From contig CAZFIO010000019.1 in assembly GCA_964519585.1 (NCBI GenBank), positions 1 through 20,196 of the forward strand: DNA of 20,196 bases, written 5' to 3'. The first letter of the stretch is position 1, and each line of letters opens with the position of its first letter. The notes under the pieces were generated by a model. That model worked only from the letters and a program-made list of their open reading frames with translations. It searched no databases and was not told the DNA's origin. Below, in pieces: positions 1 through 7,262 of the stretch. The translations under genes and the position numbers were made by a program. The DNA is from CAZFIO01 sp964519585 (GTDB lineage Bacteria > Bacillota > Clostridia > Tissierellales > Tissierellaceae).

Positions 1-1045
1 TTTCTATACCTAAGTCTATCAATCTATCTAAAAGTTCACCATATGATATTCCTATACCCTCCATCATCTTAGGATATATGCTTAAGGGGGTAAAACCAGG
101 TATGGTATTGACCTCATTAAAAACTATTTTTTTTCCTGGGGTCAGAAACATATCAACCCTAGCAAATCCCTGACAACCCAAGGCCTTATATATGGTTTTC
201 CCAGCTTCCTTAACCCTTCCTTCAGTAATTTCATCAATCCTTGCTGGTATATGGACTATAGACTTCCTATTGGTATACTTATCCTCATAGTCTAGAAAAT
301 CTGATAATAATTCTATCTCATTAAGACTACCTATGATTAGTTCATGATTTCCCAAGATAGCACAACCAACTTCAATACCTTTAATATTTTCCTCTATTAA
401 AACTTCATCATTAAATTGAAAGGCAAATTCTATTGCTTTAGGTAAGTCTTTTTTATCGTAAACCTTGGTTATCCCATAGGAAGATCCTTCCTTTACAGGT
501 TTTACAAATATGGGGTAGGTCAGTTTCTCCAGTAATTGGAGGACTTCTTCCTCTTGTGTATATTTATTTATGACAAAGTTTTTCGGAATGGATATACCCG
601 TAGCTTCCACAAGCCTGTGGGCTCTATACTTATCCATAGCTAAGGCGGATGACATTGTATTGCAACCTATCAAAGGTATGCCAGCTAGTTCTACTAGGCC
701 TTGAATAGTTCCATCCTCCCCATATTTTCCATGTAGCACAGGTAATACCCCATCTAAACTTATATAGCTATTCCCATCCTGGTGAAATTCAATAACTCCT
801 TTTAGTCTCCTATCTGGTGATATAATAGTTGGAATTAAGTTTTCCTCATCCTTATACCATAAATCATTTTGAATATTATCTATATGACCTATATACTTAA
901 ACCACTGACCATCTCTAGTAATCCCTATATTTATGACATCATATTTTCCCCTATCTAGGTTAGATATTACACCATAGGATGATTGCAAAGATATCTCGTA
1001 TTCACTACTCATTCCGCCAAATATTACTCCTAACCTTTTTCTCAT
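1..1045 (-). CDS. vanG: VanG-like D-alanine--D-serine (or D-alanine) ligase, 3' end at window edge
   Basis: ATP-grasp ligase that joins D-Ala to a second D-amino acid to make the peptidoglycan precursor terminus in the cytoplasm. I translated it by hand: 348 codons without a stop, starting MRKRLGVIFGGMSSEYEISL. VanG and Ddl proteins are about 350 residues, so only a few residues should be missing. Visible motifs are the N-terminal GVIFGG loop, HGKYGEDGT, the ATP-grasp core FVKPVKEGSSYGI, the omega-loop region EIELLSDFLDYEDKYT, and the C-terminal ARVDMF and FNEVNTIPGFT metal/ATP segments. From memory, the omega-loop and the overall text resemble Enterococcus VanG more than VanA/VanB or housekeeping Ddl. 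The start overlaps the vanW-like stop by one base (TAATG) and has an AAGGAAGG ribosome site. The gene is the fourth of a VanR-VanS-VanW-ligase order. D-Ser versus D-Ala use cannot be settled from sequence alone. Confidence 0.82.
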   Translation of the reverse strand, partial: MRKRLGVIFGGMSSEYEISLQSSYGVISNLDRGKYDVINIGITRDGQWFKYIGHIDNIQNDLWYKDEENLIPTIISPDRRLKGVIEFHQDGNSYISLDGVLPVLHGKYGEDGTIQGLVELAGIPLIGCNTMSSALAMDKYRAHRLVEATGISIPKNFVINKYTQEEEVLQLLEKLTYPIFVKPVKEGSSYGITKVYDKKDLPKAIEFAFQFNDEVLIEENIKGIEVGCAILGNHELIIGSLNEIELLSDFLDYEDKYTNRKSIVHIPARIDEITEGRVKEAGKTIYKALGCQGFARVDMFLTPGKKIVFNEVNTIPGFTPLSIYPKMMEGIGISYGELLDRLIDLGIE

Positions 1046-1872
1046 TAGACAACCTTCCTTTCAAGAACTTTCTTATGGTCTTCAAGCTTATAGGAAATTT
1101 TAGTTTTATTCCTATATAGCTCTACTTCCTTAGTCTCCTTGCTATCCTTATTTCTTTCCCTTCGTACAAGAGAGACTTCCTCGTATATATCATCATCTCT
1201 TTTGTAATACTCAAGGTTCTTATTAAGTATTTCATATTCTGTATTAGCTTGGAAGTCAGACAGGATAGAAATATGGATTGATCCATCTAGGAAGTGGATT
1301 ATTATTTGGAAGGTCTTATTTGTTTCATTTTTTACCTTCAAATCCTTCCAGCCTTCACTTATAGTAGCATCAACCCCCTTAATATCATCAGAATTAATAG
1401 AAGGAAAGTTTTGGGCCACATGACCATGTCTTTCAAGAATTGTAAGAGGGGTGTGTAAAAAAGCCCAGTATAAATCATTACTTAACTGACAGAGTCCTCC
1501 CCCATAACTTCCTACAATCTGACCATTGACTAAGTTTAAGCCATCCTTATAGGGCTGGTCCTTGTCCCCATGTCTAACCAATTGCCAGAAGGAAAATACT
1601 TCATTTGGTTTGATTATCAAGCCATTTATAGTTTTGCTTGCCAGCTTTAGATTATATTCCTTGTTAATCTGGTATTGGATATCAAAACCACTTGATTTAT
1701 TTATAATCACTGATTCTGTTTGAAAAATCTCATATTCTAGCCTTTCCTGAGATTTTGTTTTTGCATATTTGTTTCCATCAAAAAACATGCCTAGGTAAAA
1801 AAATATCTTCCTTTGGAACTTTCTTATAGGTAATAAAAAAGGAAAAATTTCCGTAATCCGTCTCCTTCTCAT
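1045..1872 (-). CDS. vanW: VanW-like protein
   Basis: VanW-family protein of unknown biochemical function, found as an accessory gene in vanB- and vanG-type glycopeptide-resistance clusters. The family core is clear: NEVFSFWQLVRHGDKD, then GLNLVNGQIVGSYGGGLCQL, then HTPLTILERHGH and GVDATISEGW. The N-terminus RRRRITEIFPFLLP matches my memory of enterococcal VanW starting near here, so I chose the ATG at 1872, which has GGGAGAG about 6 bases upstream and gives 275 residues. An ATG at 1902 also has a good site (AGGGGG, 7 bases away) and adds 10 residues. The longest frame (from 1935) has no ribosome site. The gene ends in a one-base overlap with the ligase start, implying translational coupling. 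About 140 bases separate it from the kinase gene, room for a separate promoter. Confidence 0.87.
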   Translation of the reverse strand: MRRRRITEIFPFLLPIRKFQRKIFFYLGMFFDGNKYAKTKSQERLEYEIFQTESVIINKSSGFDIQYQINKEYNLKLASKTINGLIIKPNEVFSFWQLVRHGDKDQPYKDGLNLVNGQIVGSYGGGLCQLSNDLYWAFLHTPLTILERHGHVAQNFPSINSDDIKGVDATISEGWKDLKVKNETNKTFQIIIHFLDGSIHISILSDFQANTEYEILNKNLEYYKRDDDIYEEVSLVRRERNKDSKETKEVELYRNKTKISYKLEDHKKVLERKVV

Positions 1873-1985
1873 CTTATCTCTCCCTCTTAGACTTTTGTGC
1901 ATAAAAAATCCCCCTATCCTTAGTAAATCAATCATACTAAAAATAGGAGGTCTGTTTTTATCTTTTCTTTTATGGAACTTCTACA

Positions 1986-2002
1986 GTTTTATAACATAAA
2001 AC
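1986..2002. repeat. 17-bp inverted repeat between vanS- and vanW-like genes
   Basis: GTTTTAT - AAC - ATAAAAC is a perfect 7-3-7 inverted repeat. It starts 9 bases after the kinase stop codon in the only non-coding gap of the operon. It could be an operator for the VanR-like regulator, or a chance AT-rich palindrome. No convincing -35/-10 pair was found next to it. Confidence 0.35.
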
Positions 2003-2010
2003 TTACAAAT

Positions 2011-3093
2011 TTATAACATTGGTATTTTTACTTGAAATTCGGTAACTTCATCCTTGCTTGAGACCTTTATGGTCCCTTTGTGGAGTTCAACGATTTCTTT
2101 TGCTATGGCTAGTCCTAGGCCTGCACCACCGGTTCTACTTCCCCTAGCAGTATCCAACCTATAGAACTGATCAAAAATCCTTTCTAACTTATCCTCAGAA
2201 ATTGTATCTCCATAATTTGTAAAATCAATTGAAATTTCATATTCATCACTTGTTAGACTTATTTCTATAATTTCATTGTCAAAACTATAATTAATAGCAT
2301 TTCTTAGTAGGTTATCAAAAACCCTTTGTATTTTATTTACATCTAGCCTGACTATCAAGTCTTCTTCCAAGTCTAGCTTGCATTCCAGCTGCCTTTCCAT
2401 AAGCATGGGTTGGAACTCATAGGCAATTTGCTCCAACATCCGGCTTAGGTTTACTCTAGACAAGTCAAGGCTTAAGCTTGATAAGTTAAATCTAGTTATT
2501 TCAAAAAACTCATTAATTAAGTCTTCCAACCTTTCAGCTTTTTCTAAAGATATGGCAGTATATTTTTCACGTAATTCTTCAGATATTTGGATTTCATCTC
2601 TTAATAGTGTTAGGTAGCCGATAACAGAGGTTAGGGGAGTTTTTAAATCATGAGCTAGGTAGACTATTAGATCATTTTTTCTTTTTTCTGCCTCCCTGGC
2701 TGCTCTGTTGCTTTGGATTGCATTCATTTTTATTTGATTTAGTTGGTATTCAAGCTCTGCCAGATCACTGGGAAGTTCTATAAATTGGTCCTTAGAATCG
2801 TATATATTCTCTGTAGCCCTTACTACCTCTTCTAAGTATTTAAATGGTTTAGACCAAAAATACACAAAAAGAACTACTGTCTCTACTAGAAAGGCCAATA
2901 ACAATAAAAAGAATAAATTATCTGCTACCACCCTATATATAGGATAGAATGGTTCATTTCCCTTCCATACAAATACTCTAGAGACTGGAATCATCAATAG
3001 AATCAGGACTACAGTTAGTATATATACAATCACTAGGGTTAATAAGAATCTAAGGAGAATCTTTATAAATAAGCCTCTTTTAAAGCTTTTCAT
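2011..3093 (-). CDS. vanS: VanS-like sensor histidine kinase
   Basis: Membrane sensor kinase predicted to phosphorylate the VanR-like regulator encoded just upstream. Numbering from a TTG at 3105 (364 aa), there are two membrane segments (about 14-40 and 62-83) with a short external loop between them, a linker, and the phosphoacceptor block YLAHDLKTPLTSVIGYL with His152. An N-box (RVFDNLLRNAINYS) and G-boxes (DTISEDKLERIFDQFYRLD, then GGAGLGLAIAKEIV) follow. The H-box wording and the short input domain match VanS rather than generic kinases. I prefer the ATG at 3093, four bases after the regulator's stop, though the TTG at 3105 is possible and lies about 8 bases from GGGGGGTAGG. The external loop is too short for a large ligand-binding domain. 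What it senses is unknown. Confidence 0.9.
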   Translation of the reverse strand: MKSFKRGLFIKILLRFLLTLVIVYILTVVLILLMIPVSRVFVWKGNEPFYPIYRVVADNLFFLLLLAFLVETVVLFVYFWSKPFKYLEEVVRATENIYDSKDQFIELPSDLAELEYQLNQIKMNAIQSNRAAREAEKRKNDLIVYLAHDLKTPLTSVIGYLTLLRDEIQISEELREKYTAISLEKAERLEDLINEFFEITRFNLSSLSLDLSRVNLSRMLEQIAYEFQPMLMERQLECKLDLEEDLIVRLDVNKIQRVFDNLLRNAINYSFDNEIIEISLTSDEYEISIDFTNYGDTISEDKLERIFDQFYRLDTARGSRTGGAGLGLAIAKEIVELHKGTIKVSSKDEVTEFQVKIPML

Positions 3094-3097
3094 TCTC

Positions 3098-3793
3098 TTA
3101 TTCAATTTGATAGCCTACCCCCCATACAGTTTTTATAAACTTTGGATTCCTTGCTGGTTCATTTAACTTTTCCCTAAGCCTTGCTATGTGGGCCATAACA
3201 GTGTTGTTATTGTCCAGGTATTTCTCACCCCATACAGCCTCAAATAGTTCCTCTGATGATACAACCTTACCCTGATTTTCACATAGGTGCCATAGTATGG
3301 AGAACTCTAAGGGGGTTAGGTCTATCTTCTTACCATAGAGTGTAGTCTTATGGGTTTCCTTATTGATAATGAGCCCCCTTATGTCATGCTCATAAGTATT
3401 TTCTTCAGGAATTTCAATGTTATTATACCTTTGATACCTTCTTAATTGGGTCTTAACCCTAGCAACTAATTCTAGAGGGTTGAAGGGTTTTGTTATATAA
3501 TCATCTGCACCAATGGTTAGGCCCATAATTTTATCAATATCCTCAACCTTAGCAGTAAGCATAATTATAGGGAAGAAGTGATTTTCCCTAATCCTTTGAC
3601 ACAGGGTTAAGCCATCTACCCCAGGAAGCATAATATCTAAAACTGCCAGGTCCACATGGTTGTTGTCTATGAAATCTACCAGTTCATTGCCATGATAGAA
3701 TTTATGAACCTTATAACCTTCATTTTTCAAATATAATTCTACTAAGTCAGCTATTTCCTTTTCATCATCTACAAGCACAATACTTGCTCCCAT
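3098..3793 (-). CDS. vanR: VanR-like OmpR-family response regulator
   Basis: DNA-binding response regulator of 231 residues, expected to activate the van-like operon when phosphorylated. The receiver domain (1-120) carries the acidic pair Asp10/Asp11, the phosphoacceptor Asp53 in LAVLDIMLPG, and Lys102 in GADDYITKPF. A winged-helix OmpR/PhoB domain follows (about 130-231), with LTPLEFSILWHLCENQGKVVSS and the terminal KTVWGVGYQIE. Phrases such as DEKEIADLVELYLKNEGY and GLTIGADDYITKPF are close to my memory of enterococcal VanR. The ATG at 3793 has AGGGAGGT about 6 bases upstream. It is the first gene of the operon, preceded by a good sigma-A promoter, and its 3' end is tightly linked to the kinase. 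Autoregulation is likely from family precedent but not shown by the sequence. Confidence 0.92.
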   Translation of the reverse strand: MGASIVLVDDEKEIADLVELYLKNEGYKVHKFYHGNELVDFIDNNHVDLAVLDIMLPGVDGLTLCQRIRENHFFPIIMLTAKVEDIDKIMGLTIGADDYITKPFNPLELVARVKTQLRRYQRYNNIEIPEENTYEHDIRGLIINKETHKTTLYGKKIDLTPLEFSILWHLCENQGKVVSSEELFEAVWGEKYLDNNNTVMAHIARLREKLNEPARNPKFIKTVWGVGYQIE

Positions 3794-3824
3794 TCAAACT
3801 ACCTCCCTATAAAGCAATTCTATT

Positions 3825-3853
3825 ACTATATAGTTATAAGATTATCATATCAA
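3825..3853 (-). promoter_or_regulatory. Sigma-A-type promoter for the van-like operon
   Basis: On the minus strand TTGATA (3848-3853), a 17-base spacer and TATAGT (3825-3830) make a near-consensus promoter about 30 bases upstream of the regulator start. The -10 box lies in a 10-bp palindrome (ACTATATAGT, 3825-3834) that could be an operator. It sits just after the terminator of the preceding operon, so the van-like genes form a separate transcription unit. Confidence 0.65.
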
Positions 3854-3871
3854 ATTTATATGTAAAGTAAA

Positions 3872-3903
3872 AAGATAGCCAGTCTTTTAAAAATGGCTAT
3901 CTT
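3872..3903 (-). terminator. Rho-independent terminator after the PPC-domain gene
   Basis: A perfect 10-bp stem (AAGATAGCCA/TGGCTATCTT) with a 12-base loop is followed on the minus strand by TTTTTACTTT. It lies 31 bases after the PPC gene stop and closes the transporter/hydro-lyase operon before the van-like promoter. Confidence 0.8.
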
Positions 3904-3933
3904 AATAATTCTTATCTTATAAAATCTCTGAAT

Positions 3934-4353
3934 TTAGAACTTAATTAAATTTAAACCTACCTCTTCATCAAATTCTCTATCAATCTCTCCCTTAATTGTA
4001 TCAACTATTATTTCCCCTGTAAGACTGATTAAGCCGTAATTTAAATGCCCCCCCACTAGCTTTAAACTCTCATCAGCTAGTGCTATGTGAAGGTGAAGAT
4101 ATGGTTCTCCATTCATTTCTGAGATATTACCATTTAGACTTACTATCTCCATGTCCTCCTGAAAAACCTTTGAGAAGTACTTCTTTTTTCTAGAATTAAA
4201 TAAACCTATTTCAGCCTTACCAAGAGCACCTATACCTGTAACACTGGCAAGCCTTATATTTTCCTTTTTAACAAGACTTTCTAGGCTCTCTAGGATTTCA
4301 TCACCCTTATTAAGTCTTAAAATATATTTATCCTCAAACTTTTTGTAATCCAC
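3934..4353 (-). CDS. PPC/DUF296-domain protein
   Basis: Single-domain protein of 139 residues in the PPC (PCC, DUF296) family, small trimeric proteins often annotated as putative DNA-binding and of uncertain function in bacteria. Visible signs are SVTGIGALGKAEIGLF in the N-terminal half, then HLHIALAD and GGHLNYGLISLTGEII. Three histidines (87, 89, 103) match the usual metal-site pattern of bacterial members. The start is GTG at 4353 with AAGGAG 8 bases upstream. The gene is last in the minus-strand run after the AEC transporter, with a 90-base gap and no clear promoter in it, so it is probably co-transcribed. No link to the transport or dehydration steps can be read from the sequence. Confidence 0.85.
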   Translation of the reverse strand: MDYKKFEDKYILRLNKGDEILESLESLVKKENIRLASVTGIGALGKAEIGLFNSRKKKYFSKVFQEDMEIVSLNGNISEMNGEPYLHLHIALADESLKLVGGHLNYGLISLTGEIIVDTIKGEIDREFDEEVGLNLIKF

Positions 4354-4442
4354 TTCCTACACTCCTTATCTCTATTTATCTTAGATATACCCAAAAACCT
4401 ATATCCTTATCATTTTACAAGTAGGATTGATGTGGATCAGGC

Positions 4443-5369
4443 TTATTGGATTAGGACTGCATATATGGGAATAAATACTAGGCTTAGTATTGTGGTTAAA
4501 GAAATTGCAGTGGCTATATATTCTGAGTCAGCACCATGCAAAGACCCTACAATACTGGTTTGAGTCATTACTGGCATAGCTCCTTGAATAGTAAAAACTT
4601 GGACTGCTAATTTTGGAAGTCCTATAAATGATGCTACTATATATATTAATCCAGGTGCAAAAACAAATCTCATAAGAATAACTGCAAAAATTGACTTATC
4701 AAATTTAAATTCCCTATAATCAATATCATAAATTATCTTGCCAATTACAATAGAAGCTATAGGGGTTACAAAACTACTTAGGTGTTTAGACACTTTTATT
4801 ATTAGTGTAGGAGGACTTATATTTAGATATAGGAGGAAGGCTGAAATCAAAACTGTAATAATTGGTATATTGAAAATTCTTTTGAATTCTATTTTGCCGC
4901 TTCCATCTCCTCTACCATCATTAATAATTCCCTGGCTACAAATTCCCCAAAACATGGTAGTATTAGCTATATAGTAGAATAAAACATAGGGCAAGCTAAT
5001 ATCTCCAAATAGTCCTAAACTTACTGGTAATCCAAAAAACATACTGTTTGAAACAGTAGACATGGAAACAAAGCTCCCCCTTCTTTCGGGGCCTATAGAT
5101 AGTAGTTTTGCTACTAGCCCACTAAAAAGGTATAAAATTAGCATGGCAAATAAGATTATGGTCACATATTTGAAAGAAGACTTAATTATATCCCTATCAA
5201 AGGACTCAAAGAAATTATATATGGTTAAGGCAGGTATGGAGACACCTACGATTAATTTGTTTAGAAATTCCTTTGTATCATTATCTATCCACTTTCTATG
5301 TGCCATTATCCAGCCTGTAGCAATTAAGATAATCATGACAAATACAGTTTCTGTAGCTTGTGCAAGCAA
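4443..5369 (-). CDS. AEC-family transporter (auxin efflux carrier family)
   Basis: Integral membrane carrier of the AEC family, whose bacterial members move organic acids such as malate or malonate. About ten hydrophobic segments alternate with short charged loops. The N-terminus (VFVMIILIATGWIMAHRKWID) and the mid-protein SMSTVSNSMFFGLPVSLGLFG are typical, as is the closing block GLPKLAVQVFTIQGAMPV. The open frame extends to a TTG at 5390, but AGGGGGG at 5376-5382 lies just upstream of a second TTG at 5369. I place the start there, giving 308 residues. It follows the LeuD-like gene by 57 bases. The neighbours suggest it carries a substrate or product of the hydro-lyase, perhaps in exchange or efflux. 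That role is inference. Confidence 0.87.
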   Translation of the reverse strand: MLAQATETVFVMIILIATGWIMAHRKWIDNDTKEFLNKLIVGVSIPALTIYNFFESFDRDIIKSSFKYVTIILFAMLILYLFSGLVAKLLSIGPERRGSFVSMSTVSNSMFFGLPVSLGLFGDISLPYVLFYYIANTTMFWGICSQGIINDGRGDGSGKIEFKRIFNIPIITVLISAFLLYLNISPPTLIIKVSKHLSSFVTPIASIVIGKIIYDIDYREFKFDKSIFAVILMRFVFAPGLIYIVASFIGLPKLAVQVFTIQGAMPVMTQTSIVGSLHGADSEYIATAISLTTILSLVFIPIYAVLIQ

Positions 5370-5426
5370 ATAAAGCCCCCCTATTAACAATTAAGCCATA
5401 AGATTAGAGTTTACAAAGTTTTTTCT

Positions 5427-5927
5427 TTACTTTTTAGCCCTTTCCAGAAATACCTTCTTAATTCCACCCTTGTTTATTATATGGGATATAAATTCTGAAA
5501 TCTTGCTGGCCTCAAATTCCTCTCCGCTAGTTTCATTTTTTATTAGTCCCTCAGCTAGATTAACCTCTATGATATCACCAGTTTTAAGATTTTTACTAAC
5601 ATCCTTAGACTCCATTAGTGGAAGGGCAAGATTAGTAGCATTCCTATAAAATATACGAGCAAAGGATTCTGCTATTACTAGACTGATTCCTGATGATATA
5701 AGGCTTATAGGAGCATGCTCTCTACTAGAACCACAGCCAAAATTTTTGCCAGCTATTATTATATCTCCCTTTTCTACCTTATCTACAAATGTTGGATCCA
5801 ATTCCTCCATGGTGTGTTGTTTTATATCTGCTGGATCTACTAGATCCAGATATCTACCAGGATATATTTGGTCTGTATCTATGTTGTCCCCATATACAAA
5901 TACCCTACCCCTTATTATATCTTTCAT
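5427..5927 (-). CDS. LeuD/homoaconitase-like hydro-lyase small subunit
   Basis: Small swivel-domain subunit of the isopropylmalate/homoaconitate/dimethylmalate dehydratase family. It pairs with the large subunit just upstream to interconvert a hydroxy-acid and its unsaturated acid. The ATG at 5927 has GGAGGT 6 bases upstream and gives 166 residues, the normal size. A longer frame overlaps the large subunit and is unlikely. Visible are DNIDTDQIYPGRYLDLVDP (13-32), the active-site segment FGCGSSREHAPISL (63-76) with the substrate-binding Ser and Arg, and SFARIFYRN. The loop that sets substrate choice in this family reads YLDL here (26-29). That differs from the YLxT or YLVY forms I recall for homoaconitase and isopropylmalate enzymes, so the substrate is open. 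It starts 13 bases after the large-subunit stop. Confidence 0.87.
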   Translation of the reverse strand: MKDIIRGRVFVYGDNIDTDQIYPGRYLDLVDPADIKQHTMEELDPTFVDKVEKGDIIIAGKNFGCGSSREHAPISLISSGISLVIAESFARIFYRNATNLALPLMESKDVSKNLKTGDIIEVNLAEGLIKNETSGEEFEASKISEFISHIINKGGIKKVFLERAKK

Positions 5928-5940
5928 ATCTATACCTCCA

Positions 5941-7185
5941 TCAAATTTCAGGTTCTGTAATTTCTCCATACAGTGCTGATGCAGCAACGGTAGCAGGCGA
6001 TGCAAGATAGATAGAAGATCCCCTGTCTCCCATTCTGCCTGGGAAGTTTCTGTTTGTTGATGTAATACATACTTCTCCCTCTGTTAAAACTCCTGCATGG
6101 GTACCTAAACAAGGACCACAACCTGGTGCGCCAAAGGTTGCCCCAGCCTTCATCAAATCTTCCATGTAGCCCTTTTCCATAGCCTTATATTGGACCTCAT
6201 CCGATGCTGGTAGAATTACCAGTCTTACATCTGGATGAATCTTTTTACCCTTTAATATCTTCCAACCAGCTTCAATATCCTCAAGCCTTCCTCCAGTGCA
6301 AGAGCCTATAAAACCTTGGTCTATTTTTACACCTAGGCCCTCTTGTATAGAAACATTGTTATCTACACTATGAGGAGCAGATAGTTGAGGCTCTAAGCCT
6401 TCTATATCAAATACTAGATGGTCAGCATACTCATAATCTTCGTCAGTCTTATAGATTGTAAATTCCTTATCAGTCCTATCTTTTACATATTCTATAACCT
6501 TATCATTTGGGTCTATATAGGCAGTTTTGGCTCCCATCTCTACAGCCATATTACATAGAACCATTCTTTCAGAAACCCCTAGATTTTTCACATAATCCCC
6601 TGTATATTCTATTGCCCTATATACTGCACCATCAGCCTTTACCTGACCCAGTATGTGAAGGATAACATCCTTAGCAAATACGTTTTCTTTAGGTTTTCCA
6701 TTAATCTCAATCTTTATCACTTCTGGCACCCTAAACCATAACTCTCCACTAATAAGTATTGTAGCCATATCAGTAGCACCTACCCCTGTACCAAAAGCCC
6801 CAAATGCCCCGTGAGTTGTGGTATGTGAGTCTGTGGCCACTAGAATCATACCTGGATATACTAAACCTGCTTCAGGCAGGACCTGGTGGCAGACACCCTT
6901 GTTTATATCAAAGTGGTATATTAACTTTTGATTTCTTGCAAACTCCCTCATTTCTTTATGGTTTTGGGCTGCTTTAATAGTTGGGGCCGGGGAGTAATGG
7001 TCAAAGACAAAGGCTACTTTCTCCCTATCATATACCCTATCCCCACCCATCTCCCAAAAAGAGTAAAGGGTTTGTAGGTATAGGTCATTTATTTCTGCAA
7101 AATCTATTTTGCAATTTACTATTTGTCCTGCTTCAACCTTGTCTAGTCCTGCCCTATGGGCCAAAATCTTTTCTAAGGCATGCAT
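5941..7185 (-). CDS. LeuC/homoaconitase-like hydro-lyase large subunit
   Basis: Catalytic [4Fe-4S] subunit of a 414-residue aconitase-superfamily hydro-lyase. This is the archaeal/type-2 LeuC length, which also covers homoaconitase and 2,3-dimethylmalate dehydratase. Cluster ligands are Cys296 in GFIGSCTGGR and Cys356/Cys359 in GAPGCGPCLG. Other family signatures are VATDSHTTTHGAFGAFGTGVGATD (117-140) and STNRNFPGRMG (376-387). The ATG at 7185 has GAGAGGTAG about 5 bases upstream. It sits between a 2-hydroxycarboxylate transporter and its small subunit, with no leuA or leuB nearby. A catabolic substrate such as a malate or citramalate derivative is therefore more likely than isopropylmalate, but this is inferred from context only. 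Confidence 0.88.
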   Translation of the reverse strand: MHALEKILAHRAGLDKVEAGQIVNCKIDFAEINDLYLQTLYSFWEMGGDRVYDREKVAFVFDHYSPAPTIKAAQNHKEMREFARNQKLIYHFDINKGVCHQVLPEAGLVYPGMILVATDSHTTTHGAFGAFGTGVGATDMATILISGELWFRVPEVIKIEINGKPKENVFAKDVILHILGQVKADGAVYRAIEYTGDYVKNLGVSERMVLCNMAVEMGAKTAYIDPNDKVIEYVKDRTDKEFTIYKTDEDYEYADHLVFDIEGLEPQLSAPHSVDNNVSIQEGLGVKIDQGFIGSCTGGRLEDIEAGWKILKGKKIHPDVRLVILPASDEVQYKAMEKGYMEDLMKAGATFGAPGCGPCLGTHAGVLTEGEVCITSTNRNFPGRMGDRGSSIYLASPATVAASALYGEITEPEI

Positions 7186-7205
7186 TTTTCTACCTCTCTA
7201 TATAT

Positions 7206-7241
7206 TACAGCCCCTTAATTATATACCATCAAGGGGCTGTA
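7206..7241 (-). repeat. Intercistronic hairpin between transporter and hydro-lyase genes
   Basis: A perfect 11-bp stem (TACAGCCCCTT/AAGGGGCTGTA) with a 14-base loop lies in the 77-base gap before the large-subunit gene. No T-tract follows on either strand, so full termination is doubtful. It may be an attenuator or a 3'-end stabiliser that sets transporter mRNA above enzyme mRNA. Confidence 0.6.
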
Positions 7242-7262
7242 TCTATGCTTCTATGAGCTAAT

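Noticed and set aside
1..3853. Mobile resistance element
   Set aside because: No integrase, transposase, attachment site or flanking repeat is seen on the visible side, and the base composition matches its neighbours.
5427..7185. Leucine-biosynthesis operon (leuCD)
   Set aside because: leuA, leuB and ilv genes are absent, and the neighbours are carboxylate transporters and a carboxylate sensor. Kept as LeuCD-like with unknown substrate.
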